DNA from: Cafeteria roenbergensis
Lineage: Eukaryota; Sar; Bigyra; Bicosoecida; Cafeteriaceae
Direction of reading: 5' to 3'
Length of the DNA: 64,000 nucleotides
Assembly (NCBI GenBank): GCA_008330645.1
Contig: VLTN01000016.1
Location: forward strand, 186,001-250,000
In this document: positions 1-10,086 of the stretch, in pieces
How the letters are laid out: each line of letters opens with the position of its first letter
Position numbering within the stretch: the stretch's first letter is position 1
The notes under the pieces: model-generated
Seen by the model: the letters and a program-made list of their open reading frames with translations, nothing else
Told to the model about the DNA's origin: nothing
Database searches by the model: none
Position numbers and translations under genes: made by a program

Positions 1-820
1 GATGTGAAGCCCGATCCAGTGCTTGAGGCCGCCCGCTGCCAGCTCGCACTGCGCGGAAGGACGTCACGGCAAGCGAGGCGAATGCCGAGGCGGCAACGGC
101 TGGCCATGGCGCCGGGAACGCCAACGACAGCGCCACACGCCCGAGACAGCGTATGTACGCAGGGTGGACGTGCGGTCGGGCACGTGCAGCGGGCATGCCT
201 GCCACACGGCCGGAAGCGAGACAACGCTTCCCCTCGGCCCCCCTCCCCCCCCCGACATCAATGGGCGCGACTCACAGCCCGAACGGAGGCCACAACGTCC
301 GCCCGTCCGTCGGAAACAATGCGGACCCGGTAAGAGCCATCTGCCCGCGCAAGCTCCTGCGACGAATCCCTTGCAGGTGGCAAGAGGCGGAGTGCAGTTT
401 GGTGGCCATCTCGGCCGCGCGTGCGCAACCCAGCCCGCGCATGCTCGCCGCTCGGTGGCAGCGCACTAACCACCAAGTTGTCTTGCTGCTCGTGCGTCCA
501 CGGTGCCTGGCCCTCGAACACCAGCGGAAGAGACGTCTGGTTCGCCCGCACCTGCACGGCTGCCTTGGCCACAAAGGCCCCGCCGTCGCCAAGGGAGTGC
601 TCCAGTCGAAGGGCAGCGTTCGCGACAGACAGACTGCGATGGTCGGCGAGAAGCAAGCGCGGGTCACCAGGTTGCGCGCCACGCCAGGCCGCTGGGGCGG
701 GCAGGCCGTCCCCTCGCCGCCCGCCGAGGCCGTTCTTCTCCCAATCCCCATGCAGCTTGGCACGCTCCACGCAGATGCTCACAGCGCCATGCAAGCGACC
801 ACCAGAACACCTGACCGCAT
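1..820 (-). CDS. EMC10: EMC10, ER membrane protein complex subunit 10 (3' end outside window)
   Basis: Lumenal/membrane subunit of the EMC insertase, which places transmembrane helices into the ER membrane. Exons (minus): 820-783, 633-471, 356-276, 48-1 (continues off the contig). Phases close exactly (2/1, 0/0, 0/0) and give 110 residues. The start ATG at 820 gives a signal peptide (MRSGVLVVACMALLSVANA). Next comes the family pattern: RLEHSL near the mature N-terminus, a segment ending PWTHEQQDNLVELA, then GSYRVRIVSDG and the CEL...LKHW strand that opens the second half of EMC10. Donors are GTGAGC, GTTAGT (weak) and GTGAGT. The C-terminal TM helix is not in the window. The gene is divergent from the DUF4050 gene at 1250. 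Identification rests on remembered family pattern, not a search. Confidence 0.82.
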
Positions 821-1249
821 CCTGGGCCCTGCTCCCCCCTCTTCTGCCTTGAGGAGTCGGGGTGCGCCCTCCAATCGGCCCGCCTTTCTCGCAGCGAGCG
901 CCCGGGAGCTCTGCTGGCGTGTCGAGCGGGCGGCTTCAGCTCGTCGCAAGGCGGACCCGCCAAACTCTCACCCTCAGCGGCCCCTGCCCGCGACGTGCGC
1001 GGGTGCGGTTCTGGGGCCATGTCGTCGGGCGTGCCTACTTCTCTGGCAGCCGCCAGTGAGCTCCTGGGCCGATTCGCGGCTGCCGCGTTGGGCCGGCGAG
1101 CACGCACCTCGCACGATCGACTCGGGCCGAGGCATTTCGGCTCGGCCGCGCGGCTGCAGACCTGCCCACCCCGCGCCCGCCGCCGCACCTTGCAACCCCT
1201 TGTCCGCTGCCCGCGCCCGCTGTCCTGCAGACCGGAGTGCGGCTCTGGA
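821..1249. promoter_or_regulatory. divergent promoter region EMC10 / DUF4050 gene
   Basis: A spacer of 429 bp lies between the two start codons, which face away from each other. It must hold both promoters. A CCAAT motif lies near 871; no TATA box is seen. Open frames that cross it are not supported. Confidence 0.45.
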
Positions 1250-3215
1250 ATGGCTCCGGACCAAGATCGCCGCGATGCCGTGAGACGGACTGCGCGCCTC
1301 TTGCCCTCCACCTGGCCGCTCGGCGGCCGACGGCACCGACGGCAACGACTCGTAGCCGGCGAGTTGGTACTCCCGCACCCTTCCCTCCTCTGGCAGCGCC
1401 AGCTGGACCGCCCACGGGCCTGTGCCGCGGCTCTGGCCCGCGCACTTGCGCCAGCCAACGTCATTGAGCGCTGCATGCGCTGCCAGGGACTCGCACGGTC
1501 CCCCGGCCCGACACACGGTCTGGACGAGCCTTGCTCGTGCGCGCGTGGCGGGGGGGGACACGAGTGAGGGTCAGCCGCGGCGCGGCCTCGAGCTGCGGCC
1601 AAACGCTGTGCGCGCCCTCGCACGTCCTGCTGCTTGCTCCACCGTCCCGCGCAGGGAGACGGACGAGCCCTTGCGTGTCCTGAGCGCTGGCGCGGAGGAC
1701 CCCGAGTTCGATGCCGAGGTTGCCCGTATGCTTCTTGCGCGGCGCTCCGGCCTCCGCTACGTCGTCGTGTCCACCCACGAGGGCTACACGGGCCTGGGCG
1801 CGAAGTACAGGGACCTGGCCCCAGCACTCACCGTGGTGCCTGCGGCAATTTCTGATTGGGACGGGGCTGTGCCGAGCGCCGGGGCCACCACCGGCTCGAC
1901 GGCCGGGGCAGCAACGGCTGGAGCGGGTGCGACGGGCACAGGCGACGCGGAGCCCAGCGCCGGGAGCTTTGAGCTGGCCATTTTGCCGCTCTGGGACGGG
2001 CCCACCACCAAGCTGCCAGCTGAAGAGGAGGCCGCAGAGGTGCTTGCTGTGGTGACGGCGCATTGCGCGCCTGGAGCCACCGTGGTGGCCTTCAGGGCGG
2101 GGAAGCACGGCGCGTTCCGGCTCCGCGCGCACCTCCACGCCAGGCTGGCGCAGAGCTCTCGCAAGGACGGTTCCGTGGTCGATCCGGACGACCTGGAGCC
2201 AGGCGCCACACGCCTGGCGTCTGCGCTTGCCGGCAGCGGCCACCACGCCTGGGTGGAGCGGCTGGACTCTCAGGTGGACGTTTCGGCCGCCGTCGGCGAG
2301 GAGCTCACCGTCGCCGGCGCGCGGCTGCTTCGGCAGCTGCTGGGCGTGGACATGGAGGAGCTCTCCCGGCAGAACCCGACGCTGACGGAGACGGTGATCG
2401 ACGAGCTCTGCGACATGACGCTGGCCGGCGACGGGTTCAGCGGCCCCGTGGTCGTGTACACGCCGCTGCACGCTGCCATTGCTGTGATGGCGGGCTCGCG
2501 CAGGGAGAGCGCTGCCGCCGCGGCAGCGGGCCAGGCCAAGGCCGCGGCAGCCAAGCCGTCCGCTGCCGAGGGCGGCCTTCCGGGCAGCGCCACGCTGGTC
2601 GAGCAGCGCGCTCCGCCAGCAGTGGCGACCAGGGCGCTGTTTGCCGCTTCCCCGGCCCTGCTGGTCGAGTCCGACGAGCAGGCCAGGCAGGCGGCCGCGC
2701 AGCTGCTCCGGACCACCGGCGCGGGCGAGCGCGCTGCGGAGGCCTCCGGGACCGGCACCGACGCCCTCTACTTTTACCTCCGCATGCGCGGCGACTGGGG
2801 CAACTTCCAGGGCACCGGCGCTGGCGACGTCGTGGCGGCAGCGGGCGAAGCGGCAGACGATGCGTACGCACACGGCGGCGGCCCCACCACGGTGGTTCCC
2901 GCTGGCATCAAGGGCCCCTTCGCTCCTGTCAAGGCAATGCTCGCGGTGCCTCACGACCCCTGGTTCCCGCACGGCCTGCGCGGCGGCTTCTTCAACGCTG
3001 GGCTCCGCAACTGGAACGAGATGCGCGCCTCATGGCTCAGCCGCCCCCCGCAATTCGTCATGCCACCCTACCCGCCCGAGCTCGACTCCGAGGAGGTGAT
3101 CGAGGAGCTCGCCAAGCTGCAGCGCACGTACACGCTGCCCGGCCCCATGCGCCTGCCCGACATCATCGACCTCTATCTTGACATCTGGGACGAGGAGCTC
3201 AGCGGCGTTATGTGA
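1250..3215 (+). CDS. Gag1-like clamp (DUF4050) protein with methyltransferase-like N-terminus
   Basis: Exons 1250-1279, 1397-1563, 1655-3215; phases 0/0 and 2/1 close exactly, giving 585 aa starting MAPDQDRRDA. The last ~80 residues match the DUF4050/Gag1-like clamp pattern: FFNAGLRNWNEMRASWL, then a proline-rich turn, then RLPDIIDLYLDIWDEEL, equivalent to the P-L-x-E-M-V-D-F-L-V-D-x-W ending of plant and fungal members. Fungal Gag1 is linked to TORC1, but the plant/protist role is unknown. The N-terminal ~230 residues look like a Rossmann-type methyltransferase (LRVLSAGAEDPEF opening strand; FELAILPLWDG), with no confident family. A cysteine-rich patch (CMRCQG...PCSC) lies in exon 2. Earlier in-frame ATGs at 1019 and 1475 are alternatives; 1250 was chosen because it alone uses two good introns. 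It converges on the reductase gene. Confidence 0.6.
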
Positions 3216-3833
3216 GCGCCATGCCCGGCAAAGCGCGAGCCTGCCCCCCAGGGCTCCCCCCCAGGGCTCCCCCCGCCTCCTCCCCTCCCCCTCGCCTTCC
3301 CTTGGCATCTCCGCCGGCTACCCTTGGCCCCGCCACCCCGGCTCCCACCGCGCGAGGATTAAGCCGCCCGCAAGCAATGCGCAAGTTCGAGCTGGCTTCC
3401 TGCCGTGGAGGCGTCGCCGGCCGCGCCGCCGCCGTCTTCGGCTGCAGCTGCCGCAATCCCCGCGCAGCTGCGGCTCGCGCTGGCTTGTGCTTTGCCAATG
3501 GTGTGTTTGTGCCCAGATCAGGAGGACGGGAAGGAGTGCCGTCGTTGTCGCCGTCATGCTCAACGCGGCTTCACTTGCGAGGCGCGTGCCCCGTGCCTAC
3601 CCACGCAACGAAGGCCTGGTCTGCAGCCAATCCGAATGCCATGATCATCGCGCGCGCGCCTGAGCCAGCCGCGCAAGGGCCGCGACGCATTTCCCTCCGC
3701 GCGCACGGACAACACTCATCGTTCGCGAGGGGAATCGGGTGGCGACTTTCCCGGTCGGCCAATGGGCCGCCTAAGGCACGCGCACCGGCGTGCGAACCAG
3801 GTGCGAACCGGGGCGCGAGGCTGGGGGCGCCGC
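3216..3833. other. convergent intergenic spacer
   Basis: Between two 3' ends. It opens with a C-rich tract (about 3245-3300) and holds no supported gene or clear poly(A) signal. Confidence 0.5.
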
Positions 3834-4931
3834 CTACTCGTAGATGGGGCAGAAGCTGCCGAACGCGAGCTCGCAAAAGACGCCTGGGTCGTTGAATCTG
3901 CGGCCCTTGTTCAGGCCGCTCAAGGCCCCCATTTCGTCCTCGGCAAGCTCAAAGCCGAAAATGTCGATGTTCTCGACCATGCGCGCGGGCTTGGTCGTCT
4001 TGGGCACGAGGGTGGTGCCTCGCTGCAGGCCCCAGCGCAGGATGACCTGGGCGGGCGAGACGCCGTGCTTGGAAGCGATGGCCTTGACGGCCTCCTCGCG
4101 GAGCACGCTCTCCTCCGGCGCTGCCGTGCCGAGCGCCACGTAGGAGCCGGCCCCGAGCGGCGAGAATCCCGTCACCACAATGTCGCGGCTCTTGCAGAAG
4201 CGGATGAGCTTCTCCTGGGTCAGGAACGGGTGCAGCTCCACCTGCAGCACCGCAGGGGGGATCTTGCACCCAGCGAGCAGGCCTCGGATGGCCTGCACGT
4301 TGTGGTTGCTGAGGCCGATGCGGCGGCACCGGCCAGCGAGGCACTCCTCCTCGAGCGCCCCCCAGGTCTCCGCCAGGGTGACGTTGTCCTCCTCCATCCG
4401 CGGGGCCTCTGCCTCGGGGTCGTGGATCCACCCAGGGGGGTACCGGACGGCGGGGTCGACGTACTTGAGCGGGATCGGGAAGTGCACGAGGTACAAGTCG
4501 ACGTAGTCCGTGCCGAGGTCTGCCAGCGTGCGCGCGAGCGCAGGCCCCACGTGCTCGCGCCGGTGGAAGTTGTTCCACAGCTTGGACGTGATGAACAGGT
4601 CCGACCGGGAGCCGATGTGGCCGCGCTCAATCGCCAGACGGATCCCCTCGCCGACCTGCTTCTCGTTCGCGTAGTCGGCGGCACAGTCGAGGTGCCGCCA
4701 GCCGCTGCCGATCGCGGAGCAGACCGTCTCGGCGGTCGAATCCTCGGGCAGCTTCCAGCAGCCGAAGCCCAACACGGGCATTTCCAGCGCGGCTGCGGAA
4801 GGGCCTTCAGGTGCGGCCCCTGAGAGTGCAACGCGGGGCACCGCCGCCGCGAGCTCCGCAGCGCGGGCAGGCGCGGGGAGGGCGGACCCGCCAGCAGCCG
4901 CAGTTGCCGAACTCGTCTGCGTGGCCGCCAT
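3834..4931 (-). CDS. aldo/keto reductase (xylose/mannose-6-P reductase type)
   Basis: Single-exon gene of 365 aa. The (beta/alpha)8 barrel enzyme reduces sugar aldehydes with NAD(P)H in the cytosol. The catalytic tetrad is complete: D82 and Y87 (HLDCAADYANEKQVGEGI), K117 (LFITSKLW) and H150 (VDLYLVHFPIPL). The coenzyme-binding end is present (LVPKTTKPARMVENI). The insert after LVHFPIP and the GLSNHNVQAI and VELHPFLTQ motifs are those of the AKR2 group (fungal xylose reductase, plant mannose-6-phosphate/aldose-6-phosphate reductase), so that substrate class is likely but not proven. The first ~45 residues are Ala-rich and extra; either a disordered tail or a weak targeting peptide. The frame is open upstream to 5252, but without conserved content; the ATG at 4931 has a good context (accATGG). 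Confidence 0.88.
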   Translation of the reverse strand: MAATQTSSATAAAGGSALPAPARAAELAAAVPRVALSGAAPEGPSAAALEMPVLGFGCWKLPEDSTAETVCSAIGSGWRHLDCAADYANEKQVGEGIRLAIERGHIGSRSDLFITSKLWNNFHRREHVGPALARTLADLGTDYVDLYLVHFPIPLKYVDPAVRYPPGWIHDPEAEAPRMEEDNVTLAETWGALEEECLAGRCRRIGLSNHNVQAIRGLLAGCKIPPAVLQVELHPFLTQEKLIRFCKSRDIVVTGFSPLGAGSYVALGTAAPEESVLREEAVKAIASKHGVSPAQVILRWGLQRGTTLVPKTTKPARMVENIDIFGFELAEDEMGALSGLNKGRRFNDPGVFCELAFGSFCPIYE

Positions 4932-5190
4932 GGTTCGGATGTGAAGTGGTGCACGCGCCCGTCGCGCGCGCTGCAGCGCCGGACCTGCTTGACTCTGCCG
5001 CCGACTGTTCTGCCACGGCGCCGCCCCGGGTGCCAGGTTGCAGCTGCCCCGGCGAAGGGCCCAAGCCAGGGCTGCGGGCGCCCCCAGGCGCCCAACGGCC
5101 ACTCCGGCATGTCGTTCGGGACTCGCAGCTTGATTTGCAGCGATTGCTGGCCTGGAGCGCGCGGACGCAAGCGCAAAATCGGGTTGCTGT

Positions 5191-7387
5191 TCAGTGCGAG
5201 GCGCTGCCCACTCGCAGCACAGCTTTCGAGCCCGAGCCGATGCCGGCCGCAAAGCCCGTCATCCCAGACACGCGAAGGTTGCTGGGTCCCATGGCCCGGA
5301 CAACGAGGAACCGAAGGGCTTCCGCAGATACCAGCACGCCGTCGTCGGTCTGTTGCACAGCTTGGGCAGCTGCGTGGCGCGCTCGCTTGCCTGGCTTCCC
5401 GCCCTTGCGGGCCGCCTTGGCGCGCGATGGCGCCGCAGCCGCTGCTGACCCCACCGCCGTGGAAGTTGCCTCGAAGCTGGCCCCCGCCGCTGGCTCGGCC
5501 AGCTCCGCAGGGTTGGCCGCCACCCAGGCCAGCTGCGGCTCCGTCACTGCGACCCACATGCCTGGGCGGCAGACCCTGCCCAGCGTGGCGCCGCCGGCTG
5601 ACCTGTACAGCGCCAGCGCCACTCGGTTCCCCGCTCTGTCGAGGCATGCAAGCACAGACGGAGCCTCGCCCGCGGCCGACACAACACCCAGTGGGAGCAG
5701 CAGCAATGCCTGACCTGCCAGAGTCAAATCGCGACCGCCCGCCCCGCCCGGTGCGCCGAGCGACGCTGCTGCAGCAACTGCGTCGCGAACAAGGGCGCGC
5801 CCACCCGCGCCGCCCGCATCGTCCCCTTGGACGCGCCACTCCTCAATCGCGCTCTCGGACGGCCACGCCGACACGCGTTGGGCAAGCTTGCGCTGGTCGA
5901 GGTGCCCCCTGGCCGCCACGCCCCGCGCCACCGACGTCGCCATCCTGCCCAGCCTCGCAAGCGACGCCATTGCGCCCAGCGTCGGGTCCAGCGCATGCGC
6001 GGCGACCAAGCACCTCGCCGCCTCAGGCGCCTCCAGCCGCATTGCCAGACAGGCCCCTCTGTTGGCCAGCACGTCCGGAAACAAGCGGGAACGCCGCCGC
6101 AGTGCCGCGGCGCGAGCCGTGTCTGCAGCCGCTGATCCCGCCCCTGCCGCACCGCCCTTGGCCGCCGCATCGCTGCCGGCGAGGCTGCCCGCCGCCGCCG
6201 CAGGCACCGAGGCTGGCGCCGCCGCCGCCGCCGCCGCAGCCGCCGCAGGCACCGAGGCTGGCGCCGCCGCCGCCACAGCCGCAGCCGCCGCAGGCACCGA
6301 GGCTGGCGCCGCCGCCACCGCAGCCGCAGCCGCCGCAGGCAGCAGCGCGGCCGCGCTTTCACCAGCCCTCTTGGCCTCCGCGGCTGCCAGCGCCGCCGCC
6401 ATCCCGTAGGCACGCGCAGCCTCGTCCAGGTGAGCTGAGCCGTCGCCCGGGCCCTCGGACGCGAAGAACGCGGCCAGGTGCGCCGTGCCCTTGCACCCCC
6501 ACGCTGCGGGCTCGGCTCCAAGCGCCCCGGTTGGGCCCGCTTCGGAGGCCTTCACAGCAGCGTCTGCGAGAGCCAGGCCGGCTCCCCCGCCCTCCACCCG
6601 GCGCGCAGCCGCGCTCTGCAGGACGAGGGCGTCGCTCAGCCGGCGATGGGGAGCGTTGAGCAGCGACCAGGCCGAGTCAGGGGTTGCCGCGCCGCGGCCA
6701 GTCGCGGCGCTACCTCCTGCCGGGCACGGCGGCGGCGATCCGGAAGCGGGGGGGGGCGGGGCGGAGGCGGCCTCGGCCGCTTTGGCCGCCAGGCGGCCGG
6801 CGGAGGCGTGGTTGCCTGCTTGCCAGGCGGCCTCGGCAAGCCCGAGCCACACGGCGGCGCAGTCGGGCAGCAGTCTGGCAGCGTCAGTAAGCAGGGCCTC
6901 AGCCCTGCCGCCAGCACTATGGCCAGATGCAAGGGCCGCCACGCCGTGCGCGTACGAGAGCCACGCCGAGCCGCGCGGGTCGTCGCCAGCCGCTGCAGCT
7001 GTCAGCGGGGGCAAGGCTGCGGCCAGCTCGGCAACCAGCTCCTGCGGCGCGCAGGCACAGAGCACCACGCGAGCCCGCAGCCTCAACCGGAGACGCGCGA
7101 AGCTCACGCTTGCACTGCGCGCCCGGAGCAAGTCGTGGGCGAGCAAGGCTCACTTGCTTGAGGTCTGCGCCGAGGCCGAACACATGCCGATGTAGGAACT
7201 CAATGCGACCTGCGAGCTCTCTTGCATCGTGTACCTGCGCCTTCACGGGGTGAGGCAGCGGCGGGCGCGGGTTGGTTGGGTCCAAACGGCGCCAACCAAA
7301 TGCGAACTCTCGTGCGCACCGGCAGCAGCAGCAAACGCAGCTGTGAGCGCGCGAACGCGAGCGGCGGCAGCTCACCGCGTCACACAT
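5191..7387 (-). CDS. TTC5: TTC5/STRAP, tetratricopeptide protein with OB-fold C-terminus
   Basis: TTC5 binds nascent tubulin chains and triggers tubulin mRNA decay; it is also a p300 cofactor in animals. Exons (minus): 7387-7376, 7234-7154, 7041-5191; all phase 0, giving 647 aa. The tiny first exon codes MCDA and is followed by VHDARELAGRIEFLHRHVFG, matching the TTC5 N-terminus. TPR-like helices follow (CAAVWLGLAEAAWQAGNHAS; FPDVLANRGACLAMRLEAPE; ARCLVAAHALDPTLGAM), then a basic helix, then the C-terminal OB-fold region (LGVVSAAGEAPSVLACLDRA; PGMWVAVTEPQLAWV; ALRFLVVRAMG). It is ~200 residues longer than human TTC5 because of Ala-rich inserts, one made of a DNA minisatellite. The start lies only 62 bp from the Harbinger insertion. 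Confidence 0.78.
6190..6345. repeat. GCC-rich minisatellite inside TTC5
   Basis: Three copies of a unit of about 45-48 bp beginning GCAGGCACCGAGGCTGGCGC, each followed by a variable run of GCC codons. It encodes AAPASVPAAAAA repeats on the minus strand and lies in an insertion between TPR helices, so copy-number variation would stay in frame. Confidence 0.85.
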
Positions 7388-7449
7388 CCCAGCGAGTGCG
7401 GCGCGAGCAGGCCGCCTGGGCGCTGGGGCTCCGCAGTGCGGGGGGCGCG

Positions 7450-7452
7450 CTG
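7450..7452. repeat. target-site duplication CTG (left)
   Basis: CTG directly precedes the left end of the transposon (GGGTCTGCC...). An identical CTG follows the right end. Three-base duplications are typical of PIF/Harbinger insertion. Confidence 0.65.
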
Positions 7453-7471
7453 GGGTCTGCCGCTCACCTCT
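7453..7471 (+). repeat. Harbinger left terminal inverted repeat
   Basis: GGGTCTGCCGCTCACCTCT; perfect inverted match to 11854-11872. Including one more G outside, the identity is 20 bp, but the extra base is explained by the CTG duplication. Confidence 0.8.
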
Positions 7472-7630
7472 TTGAAAATGGCAAATACACCCAAATTCAG
7501 CATTTCGACTGGCAGAGCACCATTTTAACCCCAAATTCTGAGTCGCAAATTCTAGTCAGGATTTGACGCCTGATTTTGATAAACCATACCCAGAAACCAG
7601 CCGCTTGCCAGAAAATGGTCGCCACTTGAA

Positions 7631-9828
7631 ATGGCCGCCGCACCCGCAGAAGGAGCCCAATGGCCCCGCGAGGACCAGCATGACCGCTCTGAGGATCTAG
7701 AGCAGGCTCTTCGCCAACTCTTCGACGATCTGGCTGTCTTGGCTGTCGAAGGAGACGCAGAGGCTTTTACGTCCCCACTTGACCGCGCGCTCCTGACCGC
7801 TGTCCATCAGCAAGCCTCGCTGCTCGTCGCCCAGCATGACCGGAAAATGTCTATGGAGTTTTTCCTGGAGCAAGAGTGGGGGGCGTTCGCAAGGAGCGTC
7901 ATTATCAGAGCGCTTGCCAGTGTCGGCCACAAGGACGCCTTCGCCTCAGAGTTCAGGAAGGCGGCAGCTCAAGCTCAGCGTGTCCATTCCCTGAAGGAAA
8001 ATGCCACCTTCCGTTCTGTTGGTCTCCTCGTCCAGGCGCGCCGTTTTTCGGCAGAAATCTTCAAGGACATGTTTGGCCTCAGCGAGCCTGCCGTTGAGCT
8101 GCTCGTGCAGCTCTCTGAAGCGCGCCTGCAACGAGGGCGGACTGCAAACTCCTTGGCACTAAGCGCACGAGAGCGTCTTCTCATCGCGCTGCTTCATCTG
8201 CACAACGGTGAGCCAGTGCAAACTCGGAGCACCTCCGTTCGCGCCGCTCTTCCTCCGGCGACCCCCCTCGCCGCTGCCTGCGCCCCCTGTGCCCCTGTGC
8301 AGGAGGGCGGTACCGTCTGTTGGGAATGGCGTGTGGCGTTAGCCCGGACACTGTGCGCCGCTGCTTGCGGGATGCTGAGGTCCTGCTTTTCTCGCATCCG
8401 GTCATGCCATTTGACTACGTCCCTCCCGGTGGCGAGGACTGGAGGACACTCGCAGCGTTTGGCTTCGCGAAGTATGTGGGGGTGAAGTGCATTATTCTTG
8501 CCGTCGACGGCCACAAGGTGGGGTTGCAAAGCACCTGTGGCGCGCCAAGCGAGCGCAGTGCCTACTACTGTGGTACCAAGGGCCCGTTCATTACAATGGG
8601 ATATGCTGTCGACGACGCCCAAACGCCGAGGTTTGTCATGGGCGGCTTTCCAGGCAGCACGAACGATGTGACGGCCCTTCGCTCAAGCACTCTGTGGAAG
8701 GCCATGGAGGACCCGGAGTCCTACAACCATGAGTCTCCCAAAGTACCCAAGGACAGGGTGGTCATTGCCGACTCCGCGTACATGATTCGGGACTGGCTTA
8801 TGACTCCATTTTTGGAGCACTCCGTGGAGCGTGAGCTCTGCCCTCTGGAGATGCTTGCATTCAACTTCTTTCTCAGCGCTGCTCGCCAAAAGGTTGAGCA
8901 CTTCAACGGCAGGCTGACACAGATGTGCGCGCCGATTCGGGACCGCGGCCAGCAGCGTGGACCCGACATGGCTGTGAGGCTGGCTCGGACATGCGTTGGT
9001 CTCATGAGCTTTGGCATCCAACATGACACCATAAACCGAACTGGCCGCCTGGGCAGGAGCGTGCACGCGTGCAGGTCTTCTGGAAGATTTGCTCCGGAAG
9101 GACCTCGTCTGGTTCGCCTAGACCGCTCTCAGGGTCCAGTTGGCGACCTTGAGGCCAAAGAGGCAGGCAAGACCAACCGCCGCCGTCTGGCCACGGCGTG
9201 GGTTGCTGCCAAAGGCAGGTCTGTCGTTGTCCGGATGGGCCCTGACAGAAAGTTTCACCTGTTTTGGTTCAACATGGTGCTTGCACAGCCAACAGACGGC
9301 TTCTTGATTGACGCTGTTGTGGCGCAGCGGGCTGCAATGGGCTTGCCGCCCAAATACGCCAGCTTCTCTGGCCTGGCATCGTCTGCTGGGAACCTTTCCC
9401 ACGTGCCGGCGCGAGGGAGCAGCCCCAGTGCGGTCGTGGCGGCCACCTCTTTGGCGGCCGAGCAAGCTGCCACCGCAGCCGGGTTCGTGCTTGCCACGTG
9501 CCCGGATGATAGCCCTGTCGAGAACAGTGTGCCGACAGCATCGGAAGCGTCAGCCCGGCTGCAGCGTCTGCCCCCGTCGTCGCCGTATTGGACGTGGACC
9601 TGCCAGGGTCCGAGGTGGGCACCGAGGAGGCTCAGCACACAGCTGCGGCTGAGTCCACAGAAGGAGTCGCTGCTTGCGATCTCCACTTCGCGGCAGCCCG
9701 CACAAGCACCCCTCCTGGCGTCGCGCCTTCTCGGTCGAGCCGAACGAGAGCACGCCCAAGGCGCTATGCCGAGTTTGAAGTGCACTGAGCCCCGAACGAC
9801 AGTGTTTGCACCAGCCGTAAGCGTTTGA
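7631..9828 (+). CDS. PIF/Harbinger DDE transposase
   Basis: Catalyses cut-and-paste transposition of the surrounding element. Exons 7631-8207 and 8303-9828 (intron GTGAGCC...TGTGCAG; phase 1/2 closes), giving 700 aa. The junction recreates a helix-turn-helix: LLIALLHLHNG joins GRYRLLGMACGVSPDTVRR. The DDE_Tnp_4 catalytic acids are all present: first Asp in ILAVDGHKVGL (about residue 260), second Asp in VVIADSAYMIRDWLMTPF (about 349), Glu in RQKVEHFNGRL (about 390). The 89 and ~41 residue spacings fit the family. About 200 residues of unrecognised, Ala/Pro-rich C-terminus follow. Codon use is less GC-biased than in the host genes. No stop or frameshift is seen. Confidence 0.88.
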
Positions 9829-10086
9829 GCTGCGAAGGGATTGCTTGGAGCGAAAGTACCCCAAATACAAGCAATGCCAGAGAGCTTAGGGCTAGCCAAC
9901 ACAAGTGCACCCACGCATGGCTTTACACGTCGAGGGAATGCCACACTCAACCTTTAAGCAACCGAGGTTGGCTGCGGGCTCTCAAAGCCGCAGGCGACAG
10001 GCAGGACTTGGACCAAAGCGCCCGCAAACGCGTCCAGCCGCCACGAACGTGCACTTGGGTCGCAGATCGCGTTCGCTTGCTCTGAC

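Noticed and set aside
153-1283. 376-codon plus-strand frame near the left edge
   Set aside because: Antisense shadow of the EMC10 exons and introns; no motif.
4932-5252. N-terminal extension of the aldo/keto reductase
   Set aside because: Open by composition only; the ATG at 4931 has the better context and the reductase already carries extra N-terminal residues.
6190-6345. Regular repeats resembling a CRISPR-like array
   Set aside because: Units are coding Ala/Pro/Ser/Val repeats inside TTC5 without unique spacers.
4941-6659. Pro/Arg-rich 572-codon plus-strand frame
   Set aside because: Shadow of TTC5, which matches its family along the whole length.
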